Shown in pieces: positions 7,614 to 15,105 of a stretch of 32,531 bases of DNA (position 1 is the stretch's first letter; every line of letters begins with the position of its first letter). The DNA lies in assembly GCA_027297745.1 (NCBI GenBank), contig JAPUHK010000029.1, positions 1 through 32,531 of the forward strand. Direction: 5' to 3'. A model generated the notes under the pieces. That model was not told where the DNA came from and made no database searches. It worked only from the letters and a program-made list of their open reading frames with translations. Made by a program: the position numbers and the translations under genes. The stretch is from Planctomycetota bacterium (lineage in GTDB: Bacteria > Planctomycetota > PLA2).

Positions 7614-9020
7614 ATGTTCGAGTCCCTCAGCCAGCGTCTTACCGGCCTGTTTTCGGCCCTCAGCGGCGGCTCGGGCCGCCTCACGGAGAGCTCCGTCAAG
7701 GACGCGGTGCGCGAGGTCAAGCGGGCGCTGCTCGAGGCGGACGTGAGCCTCGAGGTGGCGCGGGCCTTCACCCGCGGCGTGAAGGAAAAGGCGCTGGGCG
7801 CGGAGGGGCTCAAGGGAGTGACGCACGCCCAGCAGTTCATCAAGCTGGTCCACGACGAGCTGACGGAGCTGATGGGGGGCCAGAACCCGGGCTTCCCGTT
7901 CGATGCGTCGGGCATCACGGTCGTCATGATGGTGGGGCTGCAAGGCTCCGGCAAGACCACCAGCTGCGGCAAGCTGGCGCTCTGGCTGAGGCGCAAGCAC
8001 AAGAAGAGCCCCCTGCTCGTGGCGGCCGACGTGCAGCGTCCCGCGGCTATCGAGCAGCTCAAGGTGTTGGGCAAGAGCATGGACGTGCCGGTGTACGCGG
8101 AGGAAGGCGGCCGCCCCCCCAAGATCTGCCGCCGCGCCGTAGAGCATGCGCGCAAGCAGGGCAACGACGTGGTCATCCTGGACACGGCGGGCCGCCTGCA
8201 CATCGACGAGCAGCTCATGGACGAGCTGGAAACCGTGAAGAGGGAAGCGGGCGCGCAGGTCACGTACCTGGTGGCGGACGCCATGACCGGCCAGGATGCC
8301 GTACGCAGCAGCGCGGCCTTCAACGACCGCTTGGGTCTCAGCGGCGTGATCCTCACCAAGCTGGACGGCGACGCCCGCGGCGGCGCCGCGCTCAGCATCC
8401 GCCACGTCACCGGTCGGCCGGTCGTGATGGTCGGCGTGGGCGAGGCGATGGATGCGCTCGAGGTGTTCCACCCCGAGCGCATGGCGGGCCGCATCCTGGG
8501 CATGGGCGACGTCGTCAGCCTGGTCGAGGACCTCCAGGAGAAGGTCGACCAGGACAAGGCCCAACAGACCGCCCAGAAGATGTTCCTGAAGTCGTTCAAC
8601 CTGGACGACCTGATGGCGCAGCTCGAGATGGTCCAGGGCATGGGCTCGATCAAGGACCTGATGAAGAAGATGCCGGGCCAGCTGACCGAGCAGCTTGGCG
8701 ATGCCGAGCTCGACGACGGCGCGCTGGCGCGCCAGATGGCGATCCTCCAGTCCATGACGCCCGTGGAACGGCACAACCCGGACGAGATCCACGGCCAGCG
8801 GCGCCAGCGCATTGCCCGCGGCAGCGGAGCGTCGCTGAAGGACGTGAACGAGCTGTTGAAGTCGTTCAAGATGATGCGTAAGCAGATGAAGCAGCTCAAG
8901 AGCTCGTTCATGGGACGCATGGGCCTGCGCCAGATCGAAAAGCGCAAGTCCAAGCTCTTGAAACAGATGAAGAAGGGGGGCGGCATGCCCCCGTTGCCGG
9001 GGATGATGGGAGCCCCGTAA
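7614..9020 (+). CDS. ffh: Signal recognition particle protein Ffh (SRP54)
   Basis: GTPase that binds signal sequences on nascent membrane and secretory proteins together with 4.5S RNA and delivers ribosomes to FtsY. The 468 residues are the usual length. The N domain is followed by the G domain with G1 GLQGSGKTTSCGKLA, G3 DTAGRLHIDEQLMDELE and G4 TKLDGDARGGAALSI. The M domain then carries GMGSIKDLMKKMPG and the RNA-binding stretch SMTPVERHNPDEIHGQRRQR plus IARGSG, and ends in a Met/Lys/Gly-rich tail typical of Ffh. rpsP starts 2 nt after the stop, an arrangement (ffh-rpsP) conserved in many bacteria. The 4.5S RNA gene is not seen in this window. Confidence 0.97.
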   Translation: MFESLSQRLTGLFSALSGGSGRLTESSVKDAVREVKRALLEADVSLEVARAFTRGVKEKALGAEGLKGVTHAQQFIKLVHDELTELMGGQNPGFPFDASGITVVMMVGLQGSGKTTSCGKLALWLRRKHKKSPLLVAADVQRPAAIEQLKVLGKSMDVPVYAEEGGRPPKICRRAVEHARKQGNDVVILDTAGRLHIDEQLMDELETVKREAGAQVTYLVADAMTGQDAVRSSAAFNDRLGLSGVILTKLDGDARGGAALSIRHVTGRPVVMVGVGEAMDALEVFHPERMAGRILGMGDVVSLVEDLQEKVDQDKAQQTAQKMFLKSFNLDDLMAQLEMVQGMGSIKDLMKKMPGQLTEQLGDAELDDGALARQMAILQSMTPVERHNPDEIHGQRRQRIARGSGASLKDVNELLKSFKMMRKQMKQLKSSFMGRMGLRQIEKRKSKLLKQMKKGGGMPPLPGMMGAP

Positions 9021-9022
9021 AG

Positions 9023-9271
9023 ATGGCAGTCAGACTTCGACTCAAGCGAACCGGGCGGCGCAACCGCCCCTTCTACCGCATCGGCGCCTTCCACCAGACG
9101 CGGCGCCGCGACGGTGCACCGATCGAGGACCTGGGTTGGTACGACCCGATCGTCAAGGACCGCGCGAAGTCCTTCGAGCTCAACGAGGAGCGCGCGCGTT
9201 ATTGGCTTTCGGTCGGCGCCAAGCCGTCCGAGACGGTCCGCTCCATGCTCAAGCTGCGCGGTGTCGTCTAG
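9023..9271 (+). CDS. rpsP: 30S ribosomal protein S16
   Basis: Small-subunit ribosomal protein that stabilises the 5' domain of 16S rRNA. At 82 residues it has the usual length, and it begins with the conserved MAVRLRLKRTGRRNRPFYRI followed by the RRRDG and EDLGWYDPI motifs. ATG at 9023 is 2 nt after the ffh stop. The usual downstream partners rimM, trmD and rplS are not present here; instead the stop overlaps the GTG start of an endonuclease III-like gene (TAGTG). Confidence 0.97.
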   Translation: MAVRLRLKRTGRRNRPFYRIGAFHQTRRRDGAPIEDLGWYDPIVKDRAKSFELNEERARYWLSVGAKPSETVRSMLKLRGVV

Positions 9272-10035
9272 TGACGTCGGCCCAGCGCGAGCGTTTCAAG
9301 CGCATCCTCGCCAAGCTCGAGGAGTACCACGGCCCGCTGGAGGTGCGCTTTGCGGATCGCGTGGAGCAGGTGCTGTGGATGATCCTCCTGCGGCACAGCT
9401 CCCAGGACCGCGCCTTGCGTGCCCTGCGCACTCTGCAGCGCCACTACCTCGACTACAACGAGCTGCGCGTGGCGCCGCAGACGGACATCGCCGAAGTGAT
9501 CGGCGGCTACGTGCGCGGCGACGGTGTCGCGGTGGCCGACGAGCTGCGCGGGTTTCTGCGCAAGATCCGCGAGAGGCACAACCTGGTCGGCTTCAAGTTC
9601 CTCGACGACCTGGGCCTCGAAGAGAAGCGGCGCGCGCTCAGCGAGCTGCCCGGCATGGGCGCGGATGCCGCGCTGGCCGTCCTGCTCCTTTCGCAGGACA
9701 AGGACGAGGTGCTGGTAGCCGACCGCCCTGCGACCAACATGGCGATCCAGCTGGGCATCGTGCCCAAGACCACGACGGCCGTGCGCTTTCGCAAGACGAT
9801 CGAGGACAACTTCGAGGAGCACTCCGACCGCGTGCGCGCGTTCCTGCTGCTGGCGGCGCACACCCGCGTCGCCGGTCAGGAGGACGACCCCCTTGCCTCC
9901 ATGTACACCAGGGGCGCGAAGAAGAAGCTCGCGGGGAAGTCCCGCGCCGCGCGGGCGGTCCCGCGCACCGCCCGTACGCGCACGACGCGCTCGAGCACGA
10001 CGCGCTCCGGCACCAAGAAGTCCTCGCGCAGATAG
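9271..10035 (+). CDS. Divergent endonuclease III-like HhH-GPD protein
   Basis: A 254-residue protein starting at GTG 9271, which shares its G with the rpsP stop codon. Residues 20-200 have the all-helical fold pattern of the HhH-GPD DNA glycosylase superfamily. The hairpin LPGMG (126-130) is followed by VLVADRPATNMAIQLGIVP (147-165), where D151 has the spacing of the catalytic Asp of endonuclease III. The lyase Lys of the canonical GVGRKTA is replaced: here GMGADAA, with D132. No C-terminal four-Cys [4Fe-4S] motif exists; instead residues 216-254 form a Lys/Arg/Thr/Ser tail likely to bind nucleic acid. It could be a monofunctional glycosylase or a non-catalytic DNA- or rRNA-binding relative. 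The location between rpsP and maf links it to translation-type genes. Family membership is likely; activity is uncertain. Confidence 0.78.
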   Translation: MTSAQRERFKRILAKLEEYHGPLEVRFADRVEQVLWMILLRHSSQDRALRALRTLQRHYLDYNELRVAPQTDIAEVIGGYVRGDGVAVADELRGFLRKIRERHNLVGFKFLDDLGLEEKRRALSELPGMGADAALAVLLLSQDKDEVLVADRPATNMAIQLGIVPKTTTAVRFRKTIEDNFEEHSDRVRAFLLLAAHTRVAGQEDDPLASMYTRGAKKKLAGKSRAARAVPRTARTRTTRSSTTRSGTKKSSRR

Positions 10036-10037
10036 CC

Positions 10038-10598
10038 TTGCTCCGCCTGGCGTCCACCTCTCCGCGTAGGCACCACCTGCTCCGCGAGGCCGGAATCGAG
10101 TTCGTGGCGGTGAGTCCCGAAGTGGAGGAGAGCCTGCCCGCACGAGGCGACCCGCATCGAGTGGCCGCGCACAACGCGCGGCTCAAGGCCATGTCCGTGG
10201 CCTGCGACGCCGGGGATCTGGTTCTGGCCGCCGACACCGTCGTCGCGCTTGGAGACCGGTTGCTGGGCAAGCCTGAAGGCCCGGAGCAGGCGCAGGCCAT
10301 GCTGCGCTCGCTGGGCGGCACCACGCACCGCGTGGTCACCGGGGTCGCCCTGCGCACGCCGCGCAGCTGCGAGGTGCGCAGCGTCGAGACGCAGGTCACG
10401 ATGCGCTCGTTGAGCGAGCAGGAGATCGAGGCCTACGTGGCCTCCGGCGAGTCCGGCGGAAAGGCCGGCTCGTACGCCGTCCAGGAGACGGCCGACCGCT
10501 TCGTGACCGCGATGGAGGGTCCCTACGACAACGTGGTCGGGCTGCCGATCGACACGGTGCGCGAGATGCTGGCGAGGGCTCGGGCGCAGGGCGCATGA
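10038..10598 (+). CDS. maf: Maf/YhdE-type nucleoside triphosphate pyrophosphatase
   Basis: Maf proteins hydrolyse non-canonical or pyrimidine NTPs to NMP and pyrophosphate, cleaning the nucleotide pool. The product is 186 residues, the family length. Visible signatures are LRLASTSPRRHHLL at the N-terminus, LAADTVV (catalytic Asp about 66), LLGKP, HRVVTGVAL, GGKAGSYAVQ and EGPYDNVVGLPI. TTG at 10038 is the best start, because the conserved N-terminal strand begins immediately and no ATG or GTG is available between the preceding stop (10035) and it. The gene therefore follows the previous one by 2 nt and is probably translated by coupling. Its stop overlaps the next start (ATGA). Subfamily (dTTP/UTP type versus m7GTP type) is not certain, though the general pattern fits YhdE. 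Confidence 0.92.
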   Translation: MLRLASTSPRRHHLLREAGIEFVAVSPEVEESLPARGDPHRVAAHNARLKAMSVACDAGDLVLAADTVVALGDRLLGKPEGPEQAQAMLRSLGGTTHRVVTGVALRTPRSCEVRSVETQVTMRSLSEQEIEAYVASGESGGKAGSYAVQETADRFVTAMEGPYDNVVGLPIDTVREMLARARAQGA

Positions 10599-11431
10599 GG
10601 ACGGTCTTCGCCCTGGCCAGCGGCCGCTCCGGAACGAGGTTCTTGGCCGGACTCTTCCGGCGCAACGTCTCGCGGGACTGCCTCGTGCGCCACGAGCCCT
10701 ACCTGGACCCGGGCAACCCGACCCTGTTCGGCCGTCCGATCGAGGACCACGTGCGCGGCGACCACGAAGCCATCCGCCGCCTGCTGCGCAAGAAGAAGCG
10801 GGCCATACAGCGGCACGCCCCGCGCACGTACGTAGAGACCAGCCACGCCTTCCTGAAGTCCTGGTACGACCTGGCGCCCGAGTTCTTCCCGGACCTCAAG
10901 CTGGTCCACTTGATCCGCGACCCGCTGCGCACGGCCGCCAGCGAGGCGCAGCGCGAGCGCCTCATCCACCGCGTGCTGCTGCCCCTGCGCAATTACCGCG
11001 GGTCGGACGGCCGCCGGTACTTCCGCTGGGCCTTGACCGGCCGCGAGCCGATCTTCGCCGCCTACCGGAACCTCGACCTGGGCCTCTTTCAGCGCTACGT
11101 GGTCCAGTGGATCGAGATCGAGAACCGGGCCATGGACTTCCTGGACCGCTTCGACAAGCACGGCGACTGCTTCACGCTGCACTGCCCCGAGGACCTGAAC
11201 GACCCGGAGCGGGTGGGCGCGCTGTTCGCCTTCCTCGGTCTCGAGCCCGCCGGGGGGCGGGTCGTGATCGAGGGGAGCAAGAATGTGATCCCGTTCTTCC
11301 CCACCAGGGTCACGGACGGGCACCACGAGCTGCTGCGCAGGGTCGTGGGGGCCACGCCGCCGCGCTTTCTCGAGATCTTCGATCGCGAGCCGTACTGCAG
11401 CGCGCCGTGGATCGAGCGCCTGCGATCCTGA
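10595..11431 (+). CDS. Sulfotransferase-family protein
   Basis: A 278-residue protein with the two PAPS-binding signatures of sulfotransferases: a 5'-phosphosulfate loop FALASGRSGTRFLAGLF (residues 5-21) and the 3'-phosphate-binding segment LVHLIRDPLRTAASEAQRE (about 105-123). The substrate cannot be read from the sequence; carbohydrate or another small acceptor is possible. There is no signal peptide or membrane segment, so it is likely cytoplasmic. ATG at 10595 overlaps the maf stop by 4 nt, so the two are cotranslated. A GC-rich inverted repeat just after the stop may end the transcript. Similar Gly-Arg-Ser-Gly-Thr P-loops also occur in sulfotransferase-like proteins without proven activity. 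Confidence 0.82.
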   Translation: MRTVFALASGRSGTRFLAGLFRRNVSRDCLVRHEPYLDPGNPTLFGRPIEDHVRGDHEAIRRLLRKKKRAIQRHAPRTYVETSHAFLKSWYDLAPEFFPDLKLVHLIRDPLRTAASEAQRERLIHRVLLPLRNYRGSDGRRYFRWALTGREPIFAAYRNLDLGLFQRYVVQWIEIENRAMDFLDRFDKHGDCFTLHCPEDLNDPERVGALFAFLGLEPAGGRVVIEGSKNVIPFFPTRVTDGHHELLRRVVGATPPRFLEIFDREPYCSAPWIERLRS

Positions 11432-11432
11432 G

Positions 11433-11457
11433 CCGTCCCGCGCTCAGGACGGGACGG
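11433..11457 (+). terminator. Hairpin after the sulfotransferase-like gene, possible terminator
   Basis: CCGTCCCG (11433-11440) pairs with CGGGACGG (11450-11457), loop 9 nt, starting 2 nt after the stop codon. There is no T-tract, so it may be a Rho-dependent or 3'-end-stabilising structure. Confidence 0.4.
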
Positions 11458-11533
11458 GCGCGGCGGGTGGGCACCGGCGCCCCGCTGCGCTCGATCAGCC
11501 CGGGTTGGCCGCCGCGGATAGAGTAGATGCACG

Positions 11534-12544
11534 ATGCGCGCGCTAACGTTGGTGCTCGCGGCCGGCGCCTTGCTCTGGGGTGTGACCGCCTGCAACGGTT
11601 CGCAAGCCGAGGATGGCGCGAGTGGGACGGGGGGAGCGCCGCGCATCCCGGCGTCCAATGCGGACCGCGCCTTCTTCCCGCCGGGGACGCAGGCCGAGCA
11701 GCTGGTCGAGATCGTGCGCGAGGGCTTGAGCGTTGTCGAAAAGGGTCCCGACGTGACCCGCTTCGTGATCATCCGCGCGGGGGACCGGCACGGTCCCGCG
11801 TACCGCGAGGCGCTCTACCACGTGGTCGTCGGCGGCGGTGTGAAGTACCCGCCCGGCACGCTGGCCGTCCAGCGCAACTGGGCGCGTTCCGGAGAGATCG
11901 ACGGCGACAACATGGAGGCGCAGACCCAGGGCATCAGCATCGCGGTCGAGAAAGGGGCACCTACGCCCTATCCGCCGGCAGTGGGCGACGCCATCGCCGC
12001 GTTTTGCAAGGCGTTGGCCTCCGAGGCGCCGCTGCACCCTGACTGCGTGATGGGCATGGGGGAGGTGCCTTACGCGCGCGAGTGGCAGCGCGCCGCCGCC
12101 GAGCAGGAGCTGGCCGAGCGTGCGCGGCTGGATGTGCCCATACCGCAGACCGACCTCACGCTCGAGCTCGAGCGGAACGGCAAGTCGGTGCGCGTCGACG
12201 TCGAGCTGCGCGATACGAACCCGGGCCTTCAGACCGGCATGATGCTGCGTCGCGGCTTCGACGGCGAGAACCGCGGCATGCTGTTCGTGTACCCGCACGC
12301 GCGCTATCTGAAGTTCTTCATGCGCAACTGTCACATCCCGATCGACGTTGCCTACGTGCGCAAGCAAGGCCGGCGCCATGTGATCGATGAGGTGCGCACG
12401 ATGGCGCCGCAGGCGGGCCACCACGGACCCTTCACCCACTACAAGAGCCGGGGCACCTCGAAGTACGCGTTGGAGATGCCCGGCGGATGGTTTGAGAAGC
12501 ACGGCTGGACGGCCGGGACGGTCGTCCGGGGCCTGCCTAAGTAG
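11534..12544 (+). CDS. Lipoprotein: N-acetylmuramoyl-amidase-like domain (degenerate) fused to DUF192
   Basis: A 336-residue lipoprotein: the signal ends LLWGVTAC, with Cys20 as lipid site. Residues about 72-175 (RFVIIRAGDRHG ... EALYHVVVGGGVKYPPGTLA ... EAQTQGISIAVE) follow the order of the Amidase_2/PGRP fold (IHHS ... YHFVI ... N..SIGI). However, the zinc-ligand His positions are replaced (R81 and D84 region instead of IHHS; no His in the C-terminal part), so it looks catalytically dead. Residues about 206-336 are DUF192 (TGMMLRRGFDGENRGMLFVY, then FFMRNCHIPIDVAYV, and YALEMPGGWFEKHGWTAG). The DUF192 domain is clear; the amidase-like assignment is my inference from spacing. Likely role: outer-surface protein binding peptidoglycan. 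No Shine-Dalgarno is obvious before ATG at 11534. Confidence 0.82.
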   Translation: MRALTLVLAAGALLWGVTACNGSQAEDGASGTGGAPRIPASNADRAFFPPGTQAEQLVEIVREGLSVVEKGPDVTRFVIIRAGDRHGPAYREALYHVVVGGGVKYPPGTLAVQRNWARSGEIDGDNMEAQTQGISIAVEKGAPTPYPPAVGDAIAAFCKALASEAPLHPDCVMGMGEVPYAREWQRAAAEQELAERARLDVPIPQTDLTLELERNGKSVRVDVELRDTNPGLQTGMMLRRGFDGENRGMLFVYPHARYLKFFMRNCHIPIDVAYVRKQGRRHVIDEVRTMAPQAGHHGPFTHYKSRGTSKYALEMPGGWFEKHGWTAGTVVRGLPK

Positions 12545-12551
12545 CTCGGGC

Positions 12552-12580
12552 AGCACGAGTTCCCGCTGTGCTCTTTCTTT
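12552..12580 (+). terminator. Weak intrinsic terminator
   Basis: AGCAC (12552-12556) pairs with GTGCT (12568-12572) around an 11-nt loop, followed by the T-rich CTTTCTTT to 12580. It lies after the stop of the DUF192 lipoprotein gene and just before the next promoter. Confidence 0.4.
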
Positions 12581-12593
12581 GTCGTTTGCGCGC

Positions 12594-12622
12594 TTGGACA
12601 GATCCGGTCAGGTTGCCATAAT
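12594..12622 (+). promoter_or_regulatory. Sigma70-type promoter of the small winged-helix-like gene
   Basis: TTGGAC at 12594-12599 and CATAAT at 12617-12622 are separated by exactly 17 bases. The predicted start near 12629 gives a 24-nt leader to the ATG at 12653, with GGGGGG in between. Confidence 0.62.
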
Positions 12623-12652
12623 GCGCACGAGAACCAGGTGGGGGGCGTGCCG

Positions 12653-13108
12653 ATGGAAGAGACCATCCTCAAATTCACCTCCAACGAGGTCACGATCGAG
12701 CTTCAGGGATCGGAGGACTTCGTGGAGCGGCAGATCCAGTTCTTCCGCCGCCACCTCCAGGAGGCACGTGTCGCCGGGGCCGAGACCGCCACCGCGCTGC
12801 CCTCTGGCGCGGAGGGCACCCCCAGCCTGGCGGACTTCTACAAGAGCCGGCGCACGCGCCGTGGCCGCGGGGCCATCCAGGAGGCGCTGCTGCTGTTCGG
12901 CTTCTACATGCAGGCCGTGGAGGGCAACGTCGAGTTCTCGATCGAGCAGGTCGGGGGCTGTTTCGGGGTCGTGGGCCTGGACTTGCCCAAGAACCTCCAC
13001 CACGCCGTGGGCACGCTCAAGCGCAAGCACGGCTGGTTCGAGGAGGGATCCAAGCGGGGCCGCTATCGCGTCAGCTCCGAGGGCCTGAAGCTCGTCCGCC
13101 CCCTCTAG
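12653..13108 (+). CDS. Small protein with C-terminal winged-helix-like domain
   Basis: A 151-residue protein with no signal peptide. ATG at 12653 (MEETILKFTSNEVTIELQGS) follows a G-rich stretch (GTGGGGGGCGTG). An in-frame GTG at 12638 would add only five residues. The N-terminal part (1-45) is a short beta/alpha unit with an acidic helix. Residues about 65-151 (FYKSRRTRRGRGAIQEALLL ... FSIEQVGGCFGVVGLDLPKN ... KRKHGWFEEGSKRGRYRVSS) match the pattern of a winged-helix module seen in many prokaryotic proteins, with AL-x-FGFYM, then PKNL, and a C-terminal GWF..G...RY.VS..GL. I do not recognise a named family. It has its own promoter and no cotranscribed neighbour that I can show, so it may be a DNA- or RNA-binding regulator (inference). 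Confidence 0.78.
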   Translation: MEETILKFTSNEVTIELQGSEDFVERQIQFFRRHLQEARVAGAETATALPSGAEGTPSLADFYKSRRTRRGRGAIQEALLLFGFYMQAVEGNVEFSIEQVGGCFGVVGLDLPKNLHHAVGTLKRKHGWFEEGSKRGRYRVSSEGLKLVRPL

Positions 13109-13171
13109 GCCAACGACGTTGGCTTCAGGGTGTCGCAACCTCGCTTCAGACAAGCAGTTCCGGTGGATAGG

Positions 13172-13225
13172 TGCGGCAATGGGGTCCGCATGGTGAGAGG
13201 TCCCGGGTTCAGCCGGGGTGCCGCA
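13172..13225. other. Structured intergenic segment, function unknown
   Basis: TGCGGCA (13172-13178) pairs with TGCCGCA (13219-13225); inside, CCCGG (13202-13206) faces CCGGG (13213-13217) around GTTCAG, and an alternative hairpin TGCGG/CCGCA forms from 13172 to 13190. It sits between 13108 and the GTG at 13243. It resembles the 3' half of a tRNA but is too short to be one. It may be part of a leader RNA for the 13243 gene. Confidence 0.3.
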
Positions 13226-13242
13226 GGGGCCGATAGGTCAGC

Positions 13243-13650
13243 GTGCGTGACACCACGACAGCGATCGTGGGCATGGGGATCGTAGCCATGGTCTTCATGG
13301 CCGTCATGTCCGCGGTCTACCTGGGCAACGTCCCGGGGCAGGCTGAGGTGAACCAGCTGCGCACCGAGCTGGAGACCATGCACAGCATGTACCTGTCGCC
13401 GACGCACGCCTTGACGCTGCGCCTGAGCCGGACCGGCGATGAGCAGCTGGGCTTAGCCGTCAGCTTCGCCCTGAGGCCGGACCTGGCCAAGGACGAACGG
13501 GTGGCCCTCCGGTACCTGGAGAACATCGCGGTCACCGTCTACGAGCACCCCGACTGGGTCGATGTGCTCGACTTCGTGAGCGTCAGCCACGTCGGCAGAT
13601 ACCCCCGCTCGAAGACCTTTCCGGTGCCCAAGGCCGCCCCCGCCCAGTAG
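13243..13650 (+). CDS. Small membrane-anchored protein of unknown function
   Basis: A 135-residue protein with start GTG 13243 (MRDTTTAIVGMGIVAMVFMA). One transmembrane segment covers about residues 7-27; the rest, about 105 residues, is predicted outside or periplasmic, with a coiled segment VNQLRTELETMHSMYLSP followed by a mixed alpha/beta region. ATG codons at 13273 and later lie inside the hydrophobic segment and are less likely starts. No family is recognised, and nothing in the sequence indicates an enzyme. The gene stands alone between two intergenic hairpin regions, with rpmE downstream on the same strand. Confidence 0.65.
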   Translation: MRDTTTAIVGMGIVAMVFMAVMSAVYLGNVPGQAEVNQLRTELETMHSMYLSPTHALTLRLSRTGDEQLGLAVSFALRPDLAKDERVALRYLENIAVTVYEHPDWVDVLDFVSVSHVGRYPRSKTFPVPKAAPAQ

Positions 13651-13681
13651 CGCTGGCTGAGCCGGCGCGGAGCGCTCGGAC

Positions 13682-13716
13682 CCGGCAACCCGCCGCGGGA
13701 GGCCAGGGGTTGCCGG
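13682..13716 (+). promoter_or_regulatory. Perfect 10-bp hairpin upstream of rpmE
   Basis: CCGGCAACCC (13682-13691) and GGGTTGCCGG (13707-13716) pair perfectly around a 15-nt loop. It lies 39 nt before the rpmE start codon, with a TATCCT hexamer (13723-13728) in between. It may end the upstream gene or be a leader for a ribosomal-protein control element; there is no T-tract. Confidence 0.4.
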
Positions 13717-13755
13717 ATCGGCTATCCTGATGGGTTCTCAAATAGCGAGCCAGCG

Positions 13756-14013
13756 ATGAAGCAAGGCATCCATCCCAAGTACATCGAATGCACAGTGAGC
13801 TGCGCCTGCGGGAACTCGTTCCAGACCCGCGCCACGGTTCCGGAGCTCAAGATCGATATCTGCAGCGTCTGCCACCCGTTCTTTACCGGCAAGCAGAAGT
13901 TCGTGGACGCCGCGGGGCGCGTGGAGAAGTTCCGCAAGCGCTACGAAGCCTTCCAGGCCAAGAAGGCCGTCAAGTCCAAGGGAGCGGCGGCCCAAGAGAC
14001 ACCGGCCTCCTAG
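13756..14013 (+). CDS. rpmE: 50S ribosomal protein L31, zinc-binding form
   Basis: Large-subunit protein that bridges to the small subunit. The 85-residue product begins [20 protein letters not shown], the typical L31 start. Four Cys (16, 18, 37 and 40: CAC ... CSVC) form the Zn site of the C+ type, so the protein is the zinc-containing paralogue. [20 protein letters not shown] is the conserved core, and residues 65-85 form a Lys/Ala tail. The ATG is followed 9 nt after its stop by prfA, the common rpmE-prfA-prmC order. A strong hairpin lies upstream. Confidence 0.96.
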   Translation: MKQGIHPKYIECTVSCACGNSFQTRATVPELKIDICSVCHPFFTGKQKFVDAAGRVEKFRKRYEAFQAKKAVKSKGAAAQETPAS

Positions 14014-14022
14014 GTCGTTCCG

Positions 14023-15105
14023 ATGGGCCGAAGCTTGCGCGAGACCCTGGAGCGCTACCGGTCCATCGAGGCCTCGCTCGCCGATCCCGAGACCACGCAG
14101 AACCCGGCGCGGCTCAAGGAGTTGCTCAAGGAGCGCGGCACGCTCGAACGTAGCGCGCGGTTGTACGAAGAGTTCCTGAAGGTGCGCACGCAGATCGGGG
14201 AAGCGCGGCAGCTGCAAGAGGATCCTGAGGTCGCAGAGCTGGCCACGGAAGAGCTTGCGGAGCTCGAGGTCAGACGGGATGGGCTCGTGCGGCAGCTCGC
14301 GGACGAGATGGGCACCGACGAGGCGGACCGCAGCAAGAGCGTCATCGTGGAGGTGCGTCCTGGTGTGGGCGGTGACGAAGCCGCGTTGTTTGCCAGCGAC
14401 CTCGTAGAGATGTACCGCCGCTTCGCCGAGTCGCACCGCTTCAAGCTCGAGATGCTGGAGCTGCAGGCAACGGAGCTCGGCGGCACGCGCGAGGCGATCT
14501 TCTCCATCTCCGGCAAGGACGTGTACCGCCTGCTCAAGTTCGAGTCCGGCGGCCATCGCGTACAGCGCGTGCCGGCCACGGAGAGCCAGGGGCGCGTGCA
14601 CACGTCGTCCGCCACCGTCGCGGTGCTCCCCGAGATCGAGGAGGTCGAGATCGACATCAAGCAGGAGGACCTGCGCATCGACAAGATGCGTGCCGGAGGT
14701 CCCGGCGGGCAGAAGGTAAACAAGACCGAGTCGGCCATCCGCGTCACGCACATCCCGACCGGCGTGGTGGTCAAGTGCCAGGACGAGAAGTCGCAGCACA
14801 AGAACCTCGCCCGGGCCATGCGCATCCTCAAGACGCGGCTGTACGACCAGCTCCGGCAGGAGCGCGACCGGGAGCGCGCCCGAGAGCGCAAGAGCCAGAT
14901 CGGGTCCGGTGACCGCAGCGAGCGGATCCGGACCTACAACTTCCCCCAGGACCGCCTGACGGACCACCGGCTCGGAACAAACCTTCACGGCCTGCCGGAC
15001 GTTATGCTAGGAAAGCTCGACCCGCTGATCGAGCAGCTGCGGGCCCAGGAGCGGGAGGAGCGCCTCGCGGAGCTCGACCTCGTCGAGTTGGAGGACGGAG
15101 AATGA
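14023..15105 (+). CDS. prfA: Peptide chain release factor 1
   Basis: Recognises UAA and UAG stop codons in the ribosomal A site and triggers hydrolysis of peptidyl-tRNA. 360 residues, as in other bacteria. The stop-codon-reading P-A-T (184-186) lies in [14 protein letters not shown], which distinguishes RF1 from RF2 (SPF). The catalytic GGQ is at 228-230 in [18 protein letters not shown]. The N-terminal helical domain (1-100) and C-terminal region (QHKNLARAM ...) are complete. The Gln of GGQ is the substrate of PrmC, encoded two genes downstream. ATG at 14023 follows the rpmE stop by 9 nt, and the prfA stop overlaps the next start (ATGA). Confidence 0.97.
   Translation: MGRSLRETLERYRSIEASLADPETTQNPARLKELLKERGTLERSARLYEEFLKVRTQIGEARQLQEDPEVAELATEELAELEVRRDGLVRQLADEMGTDEADRSKSVIVEVRPGVGGDEAALFASDLVEMYRRFAESHRFKLEMLELQATELGGTREAIFSISGKDVYRLLKFESGGHRVQRVPATESQGRVHTSSATVAVLPEIEEVEIDIKQEDLRIDKMRAGGPGGQKVNKTESAIRVTHIPTGVVVKCQDEKSQHKNLARAMRILKTRLYDQLRQERDRERARERKSQIGSGDRSERIRTYNFPQDRLTDHRLGTNLHGLPDVMLGKLDPLIEQLRAQEREERLAELDLVELEDGE

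Noticed and set aside
13109-13123. GCCAAC-GAC-GTTGGC hairpin as intrinsic terminator
   Set aside because: Only six base pairs with a 3-nt loop and no T-tract; too weak to claim.
13172-13225. A tRNA gene
   Set aside because: Only 23 nt lie between the 5' acceptor-like strand and the T-arm-like hairpin, too little for D and anticodon arms; the T-like stem has a mismatch and no anticodon stem can be formed.
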